In this document: in pieces, positions 15,739 through 25,511 of the stretch
Numbering within the stretch: position 1 is the first letter of the stretch
Layout: the number at the start of each line of letters is the position of its first letter
From: an uncultured Muribaculaceae bacterium
Lineage (GTDB): Bacteria > Bacteroidota > Bacteroidia > Bacteroidales > Muribaculaceae
Length of the DNA: 64,000 nt
Direction: 5' to 3'
Assembly: GCA_934667475.1 (NCBI GenBank)
Contig: CAKUMB010000008.1
Location: forward strand, 1-64,000
Translations under genes and position numbers: made by a program
The notes under the pieces: generated by a model
Databases searched by the model: none
Seen by the model: the letters and a program-made list of their open reading frames with translations, nothing else
Told to the model about the DNA's origin: nothing

Positions 15739-17085
15739 TTAACCGTTAAGTCCGGTGCGTCCTTTGATTTTGCCACTCTTCATCAGGCCGTCGTAGTGGT
15801 GCATGGTGAGGTGTGTCTCAATCTGCTGCAGGGTGTCGAGCACCACGCCCACGATGATCAGCAGCGATGTGCCGCCGAAGAACTGGGCGAAGCTCTGGTT
15901 GACGCCGAAGTAGCGGGCGAATGCCGGGAGGATTGCCACGATGCCCAGGAATATGGAGCCGGGCAGCGTGATGCGCGACATTATCGAATCGATGTAGTCG
16001 GCGGTCTTCTTGCCGGGCTTGATGCCGGGGATGAAGCCGCTGTTCTTCTTCATCTCTTCGGCCATCTGGGTGGGGCGCACGGTGATGGCTGTGTAGAAGT
16101 AGGTGAACGCCACAATCATGAGGAAGTACACCACGTTATACCACAGACCGTTCATGTCGCCGAATGTGCGGGCGAGACTGCCAATGAAGCCGGGGGCGTC
16201 CTGCTTGGCGCCGAATCCGGCCAGTGTGATGGGGATGAACATCAGCGCCTGGGCGAAGATGATAGGCATCACATTGGCGGCGTTCACCTTGAGGGGGATG
16301 TACTGGCGGGCGCCGCCATACTGGCGGTTGCCCACGATGCGCTTGGCATACTGCACGGGCACCTTGCGTGTGCCCTGCACCAGCATCACTGCACCTGCGG
16401 TGACTGCGAAGAGGATGATGATTTCGATAAGGAACATCACCAGACCGCCCTGCGAGGCGGTGAGGCGTCCGGTGAACTCTTGCACGAGAGCTCCGGGGAA
16501 GCGGGCTATGATACCCACAAGGATGATCATTGAGATGCCGTTGCCGATGCCCTTGTCGGTGATCTTCTCACCGAGCCACATGATGAACATGGCTCCTGCT
16601 GTGAGGACAATGGAGAGGAACAGCATCGACATGAAGCCGAAGTGGGCGTTGCCGCCGGCCGAGTTAACCTGATACTGCAGGTTGACGAGGTAGGCGGGAG
16701 CCTGTACCAGCAGGATGAGCACTGTGAGATAGCGCGTGTACTGGTTGAGCTTCATGCGGCCGCTTTCGCCCTCACGCTGCATCTTCTGGAACTGGGGCAT
16801 GACCATGCCCAGCAGTTGGATCACGATAGATGCGGTGATGTAGGGCATGATGCCCAGGGCGAAGATGGAAGCCTGAGAGAATGCGCCACCCGAGAACATG
16901 TCGAGCAGCTGCATCAGTCCACTGTTGGTGAAGTTACGCAGCGCGTCGAGGTCGTCGGGATTGATGCCCGGCAGCACCACAAAGCATCCAAATCGATACA
17001 CGAGTATGAAGAGGAATGTTATGGTGATGCGCTTGCGCAGGTCCTCAATCTTCCAGATATTCTTTAATGTCTGAATAAGTCTCAT
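15739..17085 (-). CDS. secY: SecY protein translocase channel
   Basis: The 448-residue membrane protein has the SecY pattern of ten hydrophobic segments and family motifs near the start (KNIWKIEDLRKRITITFLFI, GINPD), the middle (GIGNGISMIILVGI) and the end (SLLIIVGVVLDTLQQIETHL). It forms the inner-membrane channel with SecE and SecG and works with SecA and ribosomes. It begins 6 nt after rplO. Confidence 0.98.
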   Translation of the reverse strand: MRLIQTLKNIWKIEDLRKRITITFLFILVYRFGCFVVLPGINPDDLDALRNFTNSGLMQLLDMFSGGAFSQASIFALGIMPYITASIVIQLLGMVMPQFQKMQREGESGRMKLNQYTRYLTVLILLVQAPAYLVNLQYQVNSAGGNAHFGFMSMLFLSIVLTAGAMFIMWLGEKITDKGIGNGISMIILVGIIARFPGALVQEFTGRLTASQGGLVMFLIEIIILFAVTAGAVMLVQGTRKVPVQYAKRIVGNRQYGGARQYIPLKVNAANVMPIIFAQALMFIPITLAGFGAKQDAPGFIGSLARTFGDMNGLWYNVVYFLMIVAFTYFYTAITVRPTQMAEEMKKNSGFIPGIKPGKKTADYIDSIMSRITLPGSIFLGIVAILPAFARYFGVNQSFAQFFGGTSLLIIVGVVLDTLQQIETHLTMHHYDGLMKSGKIKGRTGLNG

Positions 17086-17091
17086 TAGGCT

Positions 17092-17538
17092 TTACACTTT
17101 AGCGATTGTACCACCGGCGGCCGTGATGGCCTCCTCGGCTTTCTTCGAGAAGGCGTTGGCCTCCACGTCGACCTTCTTGCTGAGAGTGCCCACAGCGAGC
17201 ACCTTCACAAGCTGGTTTTTGCGCACCAGGCCTGCCTGGCGCAGGTCGGCCACGGTCACCTTGTCGAGGTTGGCCTTCTTGGCCAGCTCGTCGATCACCT
17301 CAATGTTGATGGCCTTGTACTCAACGCGGTTGATGTTCTTGAAGCCGAACTTGGGCACGCGGCGCTGCAGAGGCATCTGACCGCCTTCGAAGCCCACCTT
17401 GTTTTTGTAGCCCGAGCGCGACTTAGCACCCTTGCTGCCTCGTGTAGAAGTTCCGCCTTTACCAGAACCCGGACCACGTCCGATGCGACGTTTTTTCTTA
17501 TTGGAACCTAATGCTGGTTGTAAATTACTTAAATCCAT
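17092..17538 (-). CDS. rplO: 50S ribosomal protein L15
   Basis: The 148-residue protein has the glycine- and arginine-rich start (KKRRIGRGPGSGKGGTSTRG) and FEGGQMPLQRRVPKFGFKN of L15. It packs on 23S rRNA late in 50S assembly. It follows rpmD by 20 nt. Confidence 0.98.
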   Translation of the reverse strand: MDLSNLQPALGSNKKKRRIGRGPGSGKGGTSTRGSKGAKSRSGYKNKVGFEGGQMPLQRRVPKFGFKNINRVEYKAINIEVIDELAKKANLDKVTVADLRQAGLVRKNQLVKVLAVGTLSKKVDVEANAFSKKAEEAITAAGGTIAKV

Positions 17539-17558
17539 AACAGTTTAAAATTATTATT

Positions 17559-17738
17559 TTAAGCGTTCGTTACTTCTACAAGATGACGAACCACGTTTAC
17601 CATACCAAGGACTTCGGGAGTTGCCTCCTTCACTACCTCATGATTTAATTTGTGGAGACCCAGAGCGTCGAGGGTTCTCTTCTGGCGGGCAGGACGATTG
17701 ATTCTGCTCACCACTTGCTTTATCTTGATTTTAGCCAT
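17559..17738 (-). CDS. rpmD: 50S ribosomal protein L30
   Basis: A 59-residue protein starts MAKIKIKQVVSRINRPARQK and continues RTLDALGLHKLNHEV, ending VRHLVEVTNA, which is L30. It lies 22 nt after rpsE and 20 nt before rplO, the standard spc position. Confidence 0.96.
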   Translation of the reverse strand: MAKIKIKQVVSRINRPARQKRTLDALGLHKLNHEVVKEATPEVLGMVNVVRHLVEVTNA

Positions 17739-17760
17739 TTGTGTGTGTCAAATTTTTAAA

Positions 17761-18279
17761 TTAACCGTTAAACACCTTGTCGAGGCTAATGCCGCGATAC
17801 TGGGCAATTGTGAGCGGGCTGCGCATCTCGTCGAGGGCGGCGATGGTGGCCTTCACGAGGTTGTGGGGGTTGCTTGAGCCCTTCGACTTACAGATCACGT
17901 CGGTGATGCCCACGCTCTCGAGCACGGCGCGCATTGCACCACCGGCCTTAACACCGGTACCGGGAGTGGCGGGCTTCATGAACACGCGCGAGCCGCCGAA
18001 CTTGGCCACCTGCTCGTGGGGGATTGTGCCCTTGTGCACGGGCACCTTGATGAGGTTCTTCTTTGCCATCTCAACGCCCTTGGCGATTGCGGTGGTAACC
18101 TCGTTGGCCTTGCCCAGGCCGTAGCCGATGATGCCGTTGCCGTCACCAACTACCACAATGGCAGCGAAGGTGAAAGTGCGGCCACCCTTTGTCACCTTTG
18201 TGGTGCGGTTGATGGCCACGAGGCGATCCTTCAATTCAATATCGCTTGTTGTTTTAACTCTATTGTTCTTCTTTGCCAT
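17761..18279 (-). CDS. rpsE: 30S ribosomal protein S5
   Basis: The 172-residue protein has the S5 N-terminal RNA-binding domain (LKDRLVAINRTTKVTKGGRT, FTFAAIVVVGDGNG) and GYGLGKANEVTTAIAKG. S5 acts in decoding accuracy beside S4. It follows rplR by 6 nt. Confidence 0.98.
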   Translation of the reverse strand: MAKKNNRVKTTSDIELKDRLVAINRTTKVTKGGRTFTFAAIVVVGDGNGIIGYGLGKANEVTTAIAKGVEMAKKNLIKVPVHKGTIPHEQVAKFGGSRVFMKPATPGTGVKAGGAMRAVLESVGITDVICKSKGSSNPHNLVKATIAALDEMRSPLTIAQYRGISLDKVFNG

Positions 18280-18285
18280 GATTCT

Positions 18286-18627
18286 TTAAAATTTAAGACC
18301 ACCCTTGCGTGCGCCGTCGGCGAGCGACTTCACACGGCCGTGGAAAAGGAAACCGTTACGGTCAAACACTACTGTCTCGATGCCTGCGTCGAGGGCCTTC
18401 TTGGCCACGTTCTCGCCCACCTTGGCAGCGATTTCACTCTTTGTTCCCTCAGTGATTCCCTTGGAAGAAGCTGAAACGAGGGTATTGCCAGCAACATCGT
18501 CGATTAGCTGAGCATAGATCTGCTTGTTGCTGCGGAACACGCACAGGCGCGGGCGCTGGGCAGTGCCGCTGATTTTGCCGCGGATGCGTGCTTTGATTTT
18601 ATTTCTTCTCTGATTCTTTGATACCAT
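18286..18627 (-). CDS. rplR: 50S ribosomal protein L18
   Basis: The 113-residue protein matches L18 (RPRLCVFRSNKQIYAQLIDD, FDRNGFLFHGRVKSLADGAR). It binds 5S rRNA with L5. It lies 12 nt after rplF. Confidence 0.98.
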   Translation of the reverse strand: MVSKNQRRNKIKARIRGKISGTAQRPRLCVFRSNKQIYAQLIDDVAGNTLVSASSKGITEGTKSEIAAKVGENVAKKALDAGIETVVFDRNGFLFHGRVKSLADGARKGGLKF

Positions 18628-18639
18628 AGTTAGTGAATG

Positions 18640-19197
18640 TTATTTGGCTGCTGCCGTTTTACCAGACTTGCGGCGGATGATTTCGCCTACGAACTTAATA
18701 CCCTTGCCCTTGTAAGGTTCTGGCTTGCGGAATGTGCGGATCTTGGCGCAAATCTGGCCAAGGAGCTGCTTGTCGGCCGACTCCAGGGTGATGAGGGGGT
18801 TCTTGTTGCGCTCCGATACGGCGTTGACCTTTACTTCGGGGGGCATCTTGAGGTAGATGGCGTGCGAGTAGCCGAGCGCGAGCTCGAGCACCTGGCCCTT
18901 GCTGGTGGCGCGGTAACCTACACCCACAATCTCCATCTCCTTCTTGAAGCCCTCGCTCACGCCCACCACCATGTTGTGGATGAGGGCGCGGTAGAGGCCG
19001 TGCTGCGCGCGGGTGGGGCGATCGTCGTTGGCGCGTGTCACCTTCACCTGGCTGCCTTCTACGGCAACTGCAACCTTATCTGATTTAACTTCCTGCTTGA
19101 GCTCGCCTTTGGGGCCCTTCACAGTCACTATGTTGTCCTTGACGTCTACTGTTACGCCGGCAGGTAACTCAATTGGCAATTTTCCTATTCTTGACAT
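18640..19197 (-). CDS. rplF: 50S ribosomal protein L6
   Basis: The 185-residue protein begins MSRIGKLPIELPAGV and has the duplicated L6 fold with PEPYKGKGIKFVGEIIRRKS near the end. It supports the GTPase-factor site of the 50S subunit. It follows rpsH by 21 nt. Confidence 0.98.
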   Translation of the reverse strand: MSRIGKLPIELPAGVTVDVKDNIVTVKGPKGELKQEVKSDKVAVAVEGSQVKVTRANDDRPTRAQHGLYRALIHNMVVGVSEGFKKEMEIVGVGYRATSKGQVLELALGYSHAIYLKMPPEVKVNAVSERNKNPLITLESADKQLLGQICAKIRTFRKPEPYKGKGIKFVGEIIRRKSGKTAAAK

Positions 19198-19218
19198 AAT
19201 CTTTACCTCCTTTTATCA

Positions 19219-19620
19219 TTAATAAACGTAACATAAAACTTCGCCGCCAACCTTCAGGTCGCATGCCTGCTTGTTGGTCATCACGCCACGCGAGGTGGAG
19301 ATGATGGCGATACCTAAACCGTTGAGCACGCGGGGCATGTCTTTGTAGCCAGTGTACTGGCGCAGGCCGGGGCGCGATACTCGCTTGAGGCACTTGATTG
19401 CGTTCACTTTGTCGACGTTGTCGTACTTGAGCGCGATTTTGATTGTGCCTGAGGGGCACTGGGTGTCATCGATAAACTTGTAGTTAAGGATGTAACCCTG
19501 CTCGAAGAGAATCTTGGTGATCTCTTTCTTCAGTTTTGAAGAAGGGATTTCAACGACACGGTGCTGTGCCTTGATCGCATTCCTCAATCTGGTCAAATAA
19601 TCTGCAATTGGATCAGTCAT
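19219..19620 (-). CDS. rpsH: 30S ribosomal protein S8
   Basis: The 133-residue protein starts MTDPIADYLTRLRNAIKAQH and has GLGIAIISTSRGVMTNKQA, the S8 signature. In E. coli S8 represses the spc operon through the rplE leader; no copy of that site was identified here. The gap of 112 nt between rpsN and rpsH is larger than most. Confidence 0.98.
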   Translation of the reverse strand: MTDPIADYLTRLRNAIKAQHRVVEIPSSKLKKEITKILFEQGYILNYKFIDDTQCPSGTIKIALKYDNVDKVNAIKCLKRVSRPGLRQYTGYKDMPRVLNGLGIAIISTSRGVMTNKQACDLKVGGEVLCYVY

Positions 19621-19732
19621 TGATTTTTTGTTTTAAATTGATTCGGGCTGATTGATGATTTGATTTGTTTTAGTGTCCGAACAATATTTAATACTAAAAT
19701 GAATTGTTGCTTTGCTTGTGTGCGCTTGCGTT

Positions 19733-20002
19733 TTACCAGCTTGCCTTCTTCACGCCGGGGATGAGGCCTGCAGAGGCCATCTCACGGAAGTCGATGCGGC
19801 TGATGCCGAACTGGCGCATGTAGCCCTTGGGGCGGCCAGACATCTTGCAGCGGTTGTGCAGACGCACGGGTGAAGCGTTGAGGGGAAGGGCCTGGAGGGC
19901 GGTGTAGTCGCCGGCGGCCTTGAGCGCTGCGCGCTTGGCGGCATACTTTGCCACCAGCTTCTGGCGCTTAGCCTCGCGCGCTTTCATTGATTCTTTTGCC
20001 AT
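19733..20002 (-). CDS. rpsN: 30S ribosomal protein S14 (zinc-free form)
   Basis: The 89-residue protein has the long S14 form (MAKESMKAREAKRQKLVAKY, HNRCKMSGRPKGYMRQFGIS) with only one cysteine, so it is the zinc-independent type. It assembles into the 30S head. It follows rplE by 20 nt. Confidence 0.97.
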   Translation of the reverse strand: MAKESMKAREAKRQKLVAKYAAKRAALKAAGDYTALQALPLNASPVRLHNRCKMSGRPKGYMRQFGISRIDFREMASAGLIPGVKKASW

Positions 20003-20022
20003 AACTAATTGTGTTGTTTTAA

Positions 20023-20568
20023 TTATTTAGCGTTGTTGAAAGGCAGGCCGAAGAGCTTGAGCAGTGCATAGCCCTCCTCGTCGGTCTGGGCGGTGGTCAC
20101 GAAAGTGATGTTCATACCGGTCATCTTGTTCACCGAGTCGATGTTGATTTCGGGGAAGATGATCTGCTCGGTGATGCCCACGGTGTAGTTGCCGCGGCCG
20201 TCGAGCTTGCCGCTGATGCCCTTAAAGTCGCGGATGCGGGGCAGGGCGATGCGGATGAAGCGCTCCATGAACTCATACATGCGGTCGCGGCGCAGTGTTA
20301 CGCGCGCGCCGATGGGCATCTTCTTGCGCAGCTTGAAGTTGGAGATATCCTTCTTCGACACTGTGGGCACGGCCTTCTGGCCGGTGATGGCAGTGAGCTC
20401 GTTGATTGCGGTCTCGATGATTTTCTTGTCCTGTGTGGCGTCGCCGAGGCCCTCGTTGAGGACGATCTTAGTGAGACGCGGAATCTGCATAGTCGAGGTG
20501 TAGTTGAACTGCTTCATCAGAGCAGGCGCGATCACCTCGTCGTATTGTTTCTTAAGAGTTGTACTCAT
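20023..20568 (-). CDS. rplE: 50S ribosomal protein L5
   Basis: The 181-residue protein has L5 motifs (IPRLTKIVLNEGLGDATQDK, LRDRMYEFMERFIRIALPRI-type central region, GRGNYTVGITEQIIFPEI). It binds 5S rRNA and contacts P-site tRNA. Its ATG overlaps the rplX stop by one base (TAATG). Confidence 0.97.
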   Translation of the reverse strand: MSTTLKKQYDEVIAPALMKQFNYTSTMQIPRLTKIVLNEGLGDATQDKKIIETAINELTAITGQKAVPTVSKKDISNFKLRKKMPIGARVTLRRDRMYEFMERFIRIALPRIRDFKGISGKLDGRGNYTVGITEQIIFPEINIDSVNKMTGMNITFVTTAQTDEEGYALLKLFGLPFNNAK

Positions 20569-20897
20569 TATTTAATCTCCTCTTTTGATTTTTTAGCGTA
20601 ACGAATTGTCTTGCCATTCTCATCCTTCTTGAAGCCTACGCGTGTGGGCTTGGGGTCCTTGCCGCTCTTGGGGTCGACGAGGTTTACGTTAGAGATGTGA
20701 ATGGGAGCCTCCATTTTCACGAAGCCGCCCTGAGGGTGCTGCGCGCTGGGCTTGGTGCTCTTGGTAACGATGTTGATGCCCTCTACGACCACGCGGCCTG
20801 CCTTGGCCTGCACGCTGAGCACGCGGCCTGTCTTGCCTTTGTCGTCGCCGGCGAGCACGTAGACTGTATCGCCTTTCTTTATTGATAATTTAGCCAT
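20568..20897 (-). CDS. rplX: 50S ribosomal protein L24
   Basis: The 109-residue protein has the KOW motif (KKGDTVYVLAGDDKGKTGRV) and HISNVNLVDPKSGKDPKPTR. L24 starts 50S assembly. It is followed directly by rplE with a one-base overlap. Confidence 0.97.
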   Translation of the reverse strand: MAKLSIKKGDTVYVLAGDDKGKTGRVLSVQAKAGRVVVEGINIVTKSTKPSAQHPQGGFVKMEAPIHISNVNLVDPKSGKDPKPTRVGFKKDENGKTIRYAKKSKEEIK

Positions 20898-20925
20898 ATT
20901 GCTTTATAACCTTTGGTAATTTTGA

Positions 20926-21291
20926 TTAAAGAACTTCGGGTGCAAGCGACACGATCTTCATGTTGGTGGCGCGCAGCTCGCGGGCTACGGGGCCGAAGAT
21001 ACGCGTGCCGCGTAACTCACCTGCATTGGTCAACAACACGCAAGCGTTGTCGTCAAACCTGATGTAAGAGCCGTCCTGACGGCGGATTTCCTTTTTGGTT
21101 CTAACAACGACCGCACGCGAAACGGTGCCCTTCTTCATGTCGCTCGAAGGGATAGCGTTCTTGACGGTGACCACGATTTGGTCGCCGACCGAAGCGTAGC
21201 GGCGGCCAGTGCCACCGAGCACGCGGATGCACAGCACCTCGCGCGCGCCGCTGTTGTCGGCAACTGATAATCTGCTTTCTGTCTGTATCAT
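20926..21291 (-). CDS. rplN: 50S ribosomal protein L14
   Basis: The 121-residue protein begins MIQTESRLSVADNSGAREVL and ends ELRATNMKIVSLAPEVL, typical of L14. It forms part of the bridge to the 30S subunit. It follows rpsQ by 9 nt. Confidence 0.98.
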   Translation of the reverse strand: MIQTESRLSVADNSGAREVLCIRVLGGTGRRYASVGDQIVVTVKNAIPSSDMKKGTVSRAVVVRTKKEIRRQDGSYIRFDDNACVLLTNAGELRGTRIFGPVARELRATNMKIVSLAPEVL

Positions 21292-21300
21292 AACTGTTAA

Positions 21301-21558
21301 TTACTTCGCTTTTTCGATGATTTCAACTAATCTCCATCTCTTGGTCTTGCTCAGGGGGCGGGTCTCCATCAGTCGCACGGTGTCGCCGATGTTGCACTCG
21401 TTGTTCTCGTCGTGAGCGTGGTACTTCTTTGTCTTGTTGACAAACTTACCGTAAATTGGGTGTTTCTCCTTCCACTTGATGGTCACAGTGATGGTCTTGT
21501 CACCCTTGTTGCTGGAAACAACCCCAATTCTCTCTTTTCTTAAGTTTCTCTTCTCCAT
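21301..21558 (-). CDS. rpsQ: 30S ribosomal protein S17
   Basis: The 85-residue protein has RKERIGVVSSNKGDKTITVT and GDTVRLMETRPLSKTKRWRL of S17, an OB-fold protein of the 16S 5' domain. It is 14 nt after rpmC. Confidence 0.97.
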   Translation of the reverse strand: MEKRNLRKERIGVVSSNKGDKTITVTIKWKEKHPIYGKFVNKTKKYHAHDENNECNIGDTVRLMETRPLSKTKRWRLVEIIEKAK

Positions 21559-21572
21559 TTCAGTTGTTGGGA

Positions 21573-21773
21573 TTATTTGTTAATTTTAAGTTCGCGTGCG
21601 CGGATCTCGGTTTTGAGGCGTGCGATCTCGCGGCGGTCGAGTGTAATCTTTGCGGGGTTGTCGAGAGGGGAGATGCTGTGCTGGATGCGCTCCTGTTGAT
21701 ATTCCTTCTCGGCAGTCTGAAGGCGCTCCTGCAGCTCCTTGTCAGACATTTCTTTGTATTCTGCTTTCTTCAT
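21573..21773 (-). CDS. rpmC: 50S ribosomal protein L29
   Basis: The 66-residue helical protein starts MKKAEYKEMSDKELQERLQT and has NPAKITLDRREIARLKTEIR. L29 lies at the peptide exit and contacts trigger factor. It follows rplP by 24 nt. Confidence 0.96.
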   Translation of the reverse strand: MKKAEYKEMSDKELQERLQTAEKEYQQERIQHSISPLDNPAKITLDRREIARLKTEIRARELKINK

Positions 21774-21797
21774 AATCGAGTCTAAATAATGCTTAGG

Positions 21798-22232
21798 TTA
21801 CACATTCTGAGAGGGGTCATAGTCGGGGCGAACCACAAACTTAACTGGAATGGGGAGCTTCTGTGCTGCAAGGCGCAGTGCCTCTTTGGCGATGTCGAAG
21901 CTTACGCCGTCGACCTCGATGAGGATGCGTCCGGGATGCACGGGAGCCACATAACCTGCAACGTCACCTTTACCTTTACCCATACGCACATCGGCAGGCT
22001 TGCGGGTGTAGGGCTTGTCGGGGAAGATGCGAATCCAGATGTTACCCTCGCGCTGCATGTAGCGTGTCACAGCCACACGGGCGGCCTCGATCTGGTGGGC
22101 AGTGATCCACTTTGAGTCGAGAGCCTTGATGCCGAACGAGCCGAAGGCGAGCTGGTTGCCGCGCTTAGAGTACTGGCGCGGATGACCGTCGGAAGGTCTT
22201 CTATATCTTAATCTTTTTGGTTGTTGTAACAT
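21798..22232 (-). CDS. rplP: 50S ribosomal protein L16
   Basis: The 144-residue protein begins MLQQPKRLRYRRPSDGHPRQ and has GKGKGDVAGYVAPVHPGRIL. L16 helps position A-site tRNA. It follows rpsC by 35 nt. Confidence 0.98.
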   Translation of the reverse strand: MLQQPKRLRYRRPSDGHPRQYSKRGNQLAFGSFGIKALDSKWITAHQIEAARVAVTRYMQREGNIWIRIFPDKPYTRKPADVRMGKGKGDVAGYVAPVHPGRILIEVDGVSFDIAKEALRLAAQKLPIPVKFVVRPDYDPSQNV

Positions 22233-22267
22233 TTTCTCTTAAATTGTTATAATCCTACGTGATGTGA

Positions 22268-22987
22268 TTAGCGGTTGTTCTTTCTGTTGCGGAAACCGCG
22301 GCCGCGGCCGCCTTCGCGACGCTCGCCCTGCTGGCTGGTGTAGTTGGGAGCCAGGTCCTTCTTGCCGTAGACTTCACCGCGGCAGATCCAAACCTTGACA
22401 CCGATCAGGCCCACCTTGGTGAGCGCGGGCACAAGTGCGTAGTCGATGTCGGCGCGCAGTGTGTGCAGCGGTGTGCGGCCTTCCTTGAACATCTCGGCGC
22501 GTGCCATCTCGGCGCCATTGAGGCGGCCGCTGACGAGCACCTTGATGCCCTCTGCGCCGAGGCGCATGGTCGAGGCCACAGCCATCTTCACGGCGCGGCG
22601 GTAGGCGATTTTGCCCTCGATCTGGCGGGCGATGTTGTTGGCCACGATCTCGGCGTCGAGTTCGGGGCGCTTCACCTCGTAGATGTTCACCTGAACGTCC
22701 TTGTTGGTGAGGTTTTTGAGCTCACCCTTGATTTTGTCAACCTCTTCGCCGCCCTTGCCGATGATGAGGCCGGGACGCGAAGTGCAGATAGTGATTGTGA
22801 GAATCTTGAGGGTTCTCTCAATTACGATGCGCGACACGCTTGACTTTGCCAGACGCACGTTGAGATACTTGCGGATTTTGCTATCCTCGAGCAGAGTATC
22901 TCCATAATTATCACCACCGAACCAGTTTGAGTCCCAGCCGCGGATGATGCCTAAACGATTGCTAATTGGATTTACTTTCTGTCCCAT
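22268..22987 (-). CDS. rpsC: 30S ribosomal protein S3
   Basis: The 239-residue protein begins MGQKVNPISNRLGIIRGWDS and has a KH domain (RPGLIIGKGGEEVDKIKGEL) and an arginine-rich tail (QQGERREGGRGRGFRNRKNN). S3 lines the mRNA entry. It lies 5 nt after rplV. Confidence 0.98.
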   Translation of the reverse strand: MGQKVNPISNRLGIIRGWDSNWFGGDNYGDTLLEDSKIRKYLNVRLAKSSVSRIVIERTLKILTITICTSRPGLIIGKGGEEVDKIKGELKNLTNKDVQVNIYEVKRPELDAEIVANNIARQIEGKIAYRRAVKMAVASTMRLGAEGIKVLVSGRLNGAEMARAEMFKEGRTPLHTLRADIDYALVPALTKVGLIGVKVWICRGEVYGKKDLAPNYTSQQGERREGGRGRGFRNRKNNR

Positions 22988-22992
22988 ATCTG

Positions 22993-23406
22993 TTATGCGT
23001 CTTTTTTGTCGTTAGTTTTAATTGTGTCGAGGAACAATGTGATGTGGTTGGAGCGCTTGCGGATGCGGTAGCCGCGGCCCTGGGGGGCCGGACGGAGGCG
23101 CTTGAGCATAGGCGCGCAGTCAACGTGGATTGTCTTGATGCAGAGTTCTCCGGTCTCAGCCTTGCGGCCGTTCTTCTGCTCCCAGTTAGAGATGGCGCTC
23201 TTGAGGAGCTTCTCTATGTCGCTGGCAGCTTGCTTATTTGAGAAGTGCAGGAGTCCGAGGGCCTTGAAAGCCTCCTGGCCGCGCACCATGTCGGCCACCA
23301 GGCGCATTTTGCGCGGTGAGCTGGGAACATTCTTGAGCTTGGCAAAGCTTTGCTCGCGGCGTGCCTCCTTATAATTGCTGGCTGTTTCTCTTTTTCTTTT
23401 TCCCAT
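22993..23406 (-). CDS. rplV: 50S ribosomal protein L22
   Basis: The 137-residue protein has FAKLKNVPSSPRKMRLVADM and PMLKRLRPAPQGRGYRIRKR, the latter in the loop that reaches into the peptide exit tunnel and where macrolide resistance changes occur in other species. It lies 45 nt after rpsS. Confidence 0.97.
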   Translation of the reverse strand: MGKRKRETASNYKEARREQSFAKLKNVPSSPRKMRLVADMVRGQEAFKALGLLHFSNKQAASDIEKLLKSAISNWEQKNGRKAETGELCIKTIHVDCAPMLKRLRPAPQGRGYRIRKRSNHITLFLDTIKTNDKKDA

Positions 23407-23451
23407 GTTGTATTTTAATTCTTTTTGTGTCAGTTGAATTTATCCCGGGCC

Positions 23452-23721
23452 TTACTTCTTGTTGTTGCCGCTGTGGCCACGGAAGGTGCGTGTGGGGGCG
23501 AACTCGCCCAGCTTGTGACCTACCATGTTTTCGGTAACGTAGACGGGAATGAACTTATTACCATTGTGCACTGCAAAGGTGTGGCCCACGAATTCGGGGG
23601 CGATCATCGAGGCGCGCGACCAGGTCTTGATCACGTTTTTCTTGCCGCTCTCGTTCATGGCGTCTACCTTCTTCTCGAGCTTAACACTAATGTAAGGGCC
23701 TTTTTTTAATGAACGACTCAT
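23452..23721 (-). CDS. rpsS: 30S ribosomal protein S19
   Basis: The 89-residue protein begins MSRSLKKGPYISVKLEKKVD and has GHTFAVHNGNKFIPVYVTEN, followed by GHKLGEFAPTRTFRGH. It belongs to the 30S head. It follows rplB by 19 nt. Confidence 0.98.
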   Translation of the reverse strand: MSRSLKKGPYISVKLEKKVDAMNESGKKNVIKTWSRASMIAPEFVGHTFAVHNGNKFIPVYVTENMVGHKLGEFAPTRTFRGHSGNNKK

Positions 23722-23740
23722 AGTTTAATCTTTAATCAAA

Positions 23741-24565
<825 letters not shown>

Positions 24566-24573
24566 TTCGTTTA

Positions 24574-24867
24574 TTAAATATTGCTATAAAAATCAATAGT
24601 TTGTCCCTCAGCGACAGTGACCACTGCTTTCTTGAATGCGGCCTGCTTGCCGCGGATCAGTCCAGCCTTGGTGTAGCGCTGCTTCTTCTTGCCGTCGTAG
24701 TTCATAGTGCTTACTGAAACCACCTTCACCTCATAGAGCTTTTCGATAGCGTCTTTGATTTGAAATTTGTTGGCTTCGGGAGATACCTTGAATGAAAAAC
24801 GGTTGGTCTTCTCGCTGATGGCGTTGGCCTTCTCAGTGACGATAGGTGTGATCTTAATATTTGCCAT
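24574..24867 (-). CDS. rplW: 50S ribosomal protein L23
   Basis: The 97-residue protein starts MANIKITPIVTEKANAISEK and has DAIEKLYEVKVVSVSTMNYD. L23 docks trigger factor and SRP at the tunnel exit. An in-frame ATG two codons upstream (24873) is a possible start; MANIK fits the family better. It lies 20 nt after rplD. Confidence 0.96.
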   Translation of the reverse strand: MANIKITPIVTEKANAISEKTNRFSFKVSPEANKFQIKDAIEKLYEVKVVSVSTMNYDGKKKQRYTKAGLIRGKQAAFKKAVVTVAEGQTIDFYSNI

Positions 24868-24887
24868 TGTCAATATCTCTCCTTTAA

Positions 24888-25511
24888 TTAAAACTGGTTA
24901 AGCACTGCAACTGAGCTTTCGGTGAGCACCAGGGCCTTGTTGTTGAGCACAGCGTATGTGTTCAGGTCGCGGGCGGTGATCACTTTTGCGTTCTCGACGT
25001 TGCGAGCCGACAAAAATACGTTTTTATTTTGACTTTCTAAAACCAAAAGGACCTTAGAGTCAGCTAATTTAAGATTCTTAGCAAAGTTTACGAATTCTTT
25101 GGTTTTCGGAGCCTCAAACTGAAGGTCTTCGACCACCACGATCTGGTTGTTCTGAGCCTTGAACGTGAGTGCAGAGCGGCGGGCAAGAGCCTTCACCTTC
25201 TTGTTGAGCTTGAAGCCGTAGTTGCGGGGACGGGGACCGAACACGCGGCCACCACCCACCATCAGCGGTGAGTTGATGTCGCCGTGGCGGGCGCCGCCGC
25301 CGCCCTTCTGGCGGCCAAGCTTCTTGGTTGAGCCTGAAACTTCACTTCTCTCTTTAGCTTTGTGAGTACCCTGGCGCTGGTTGGCCAGAAACTGCTTAAC
25401 AGCCAGATAGACGGCGTGCTCGTTGGGTTCGGCGAGAGCAAAAACCTCGTCGTTGAGAGTAACCTTCTTTCCGGTGTCTTCACCTTTTACATTATATACT
25501 GCGAGTTCCAT
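24888..25511 (-). CDS. rplD: 50S ribosomal protein L4
   Basis: The 207-residue protein has GTHKAKERSEVSGSTKKLGR and the loop KGGGGARHGDINSPLMVGGG that reaches the exit tunnel. In E. coli L4 also represses the S10 operon. Its ATG overlaps the rplC stop by one base (TAATG). Confidence 0.97.
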   Translation of the reverse strand: MELAVYNVKGEDTGKKVTLNDEVFALAEPNEHAVYLAVKQFLANQRQGTHKAKERSEVSGSTKKLGRQKGGGGARHGDINSPLMVGGGRVFGPRPRNYGFKLNKKVKALARRSALTFKAQNNQIVVVEDLQFEAPKTKEFVNFAKNLKLADSKVLLVLESQNKNVFLSARNVENAKVITARDLNTYAVLNNKALVLTESSVAVLNQF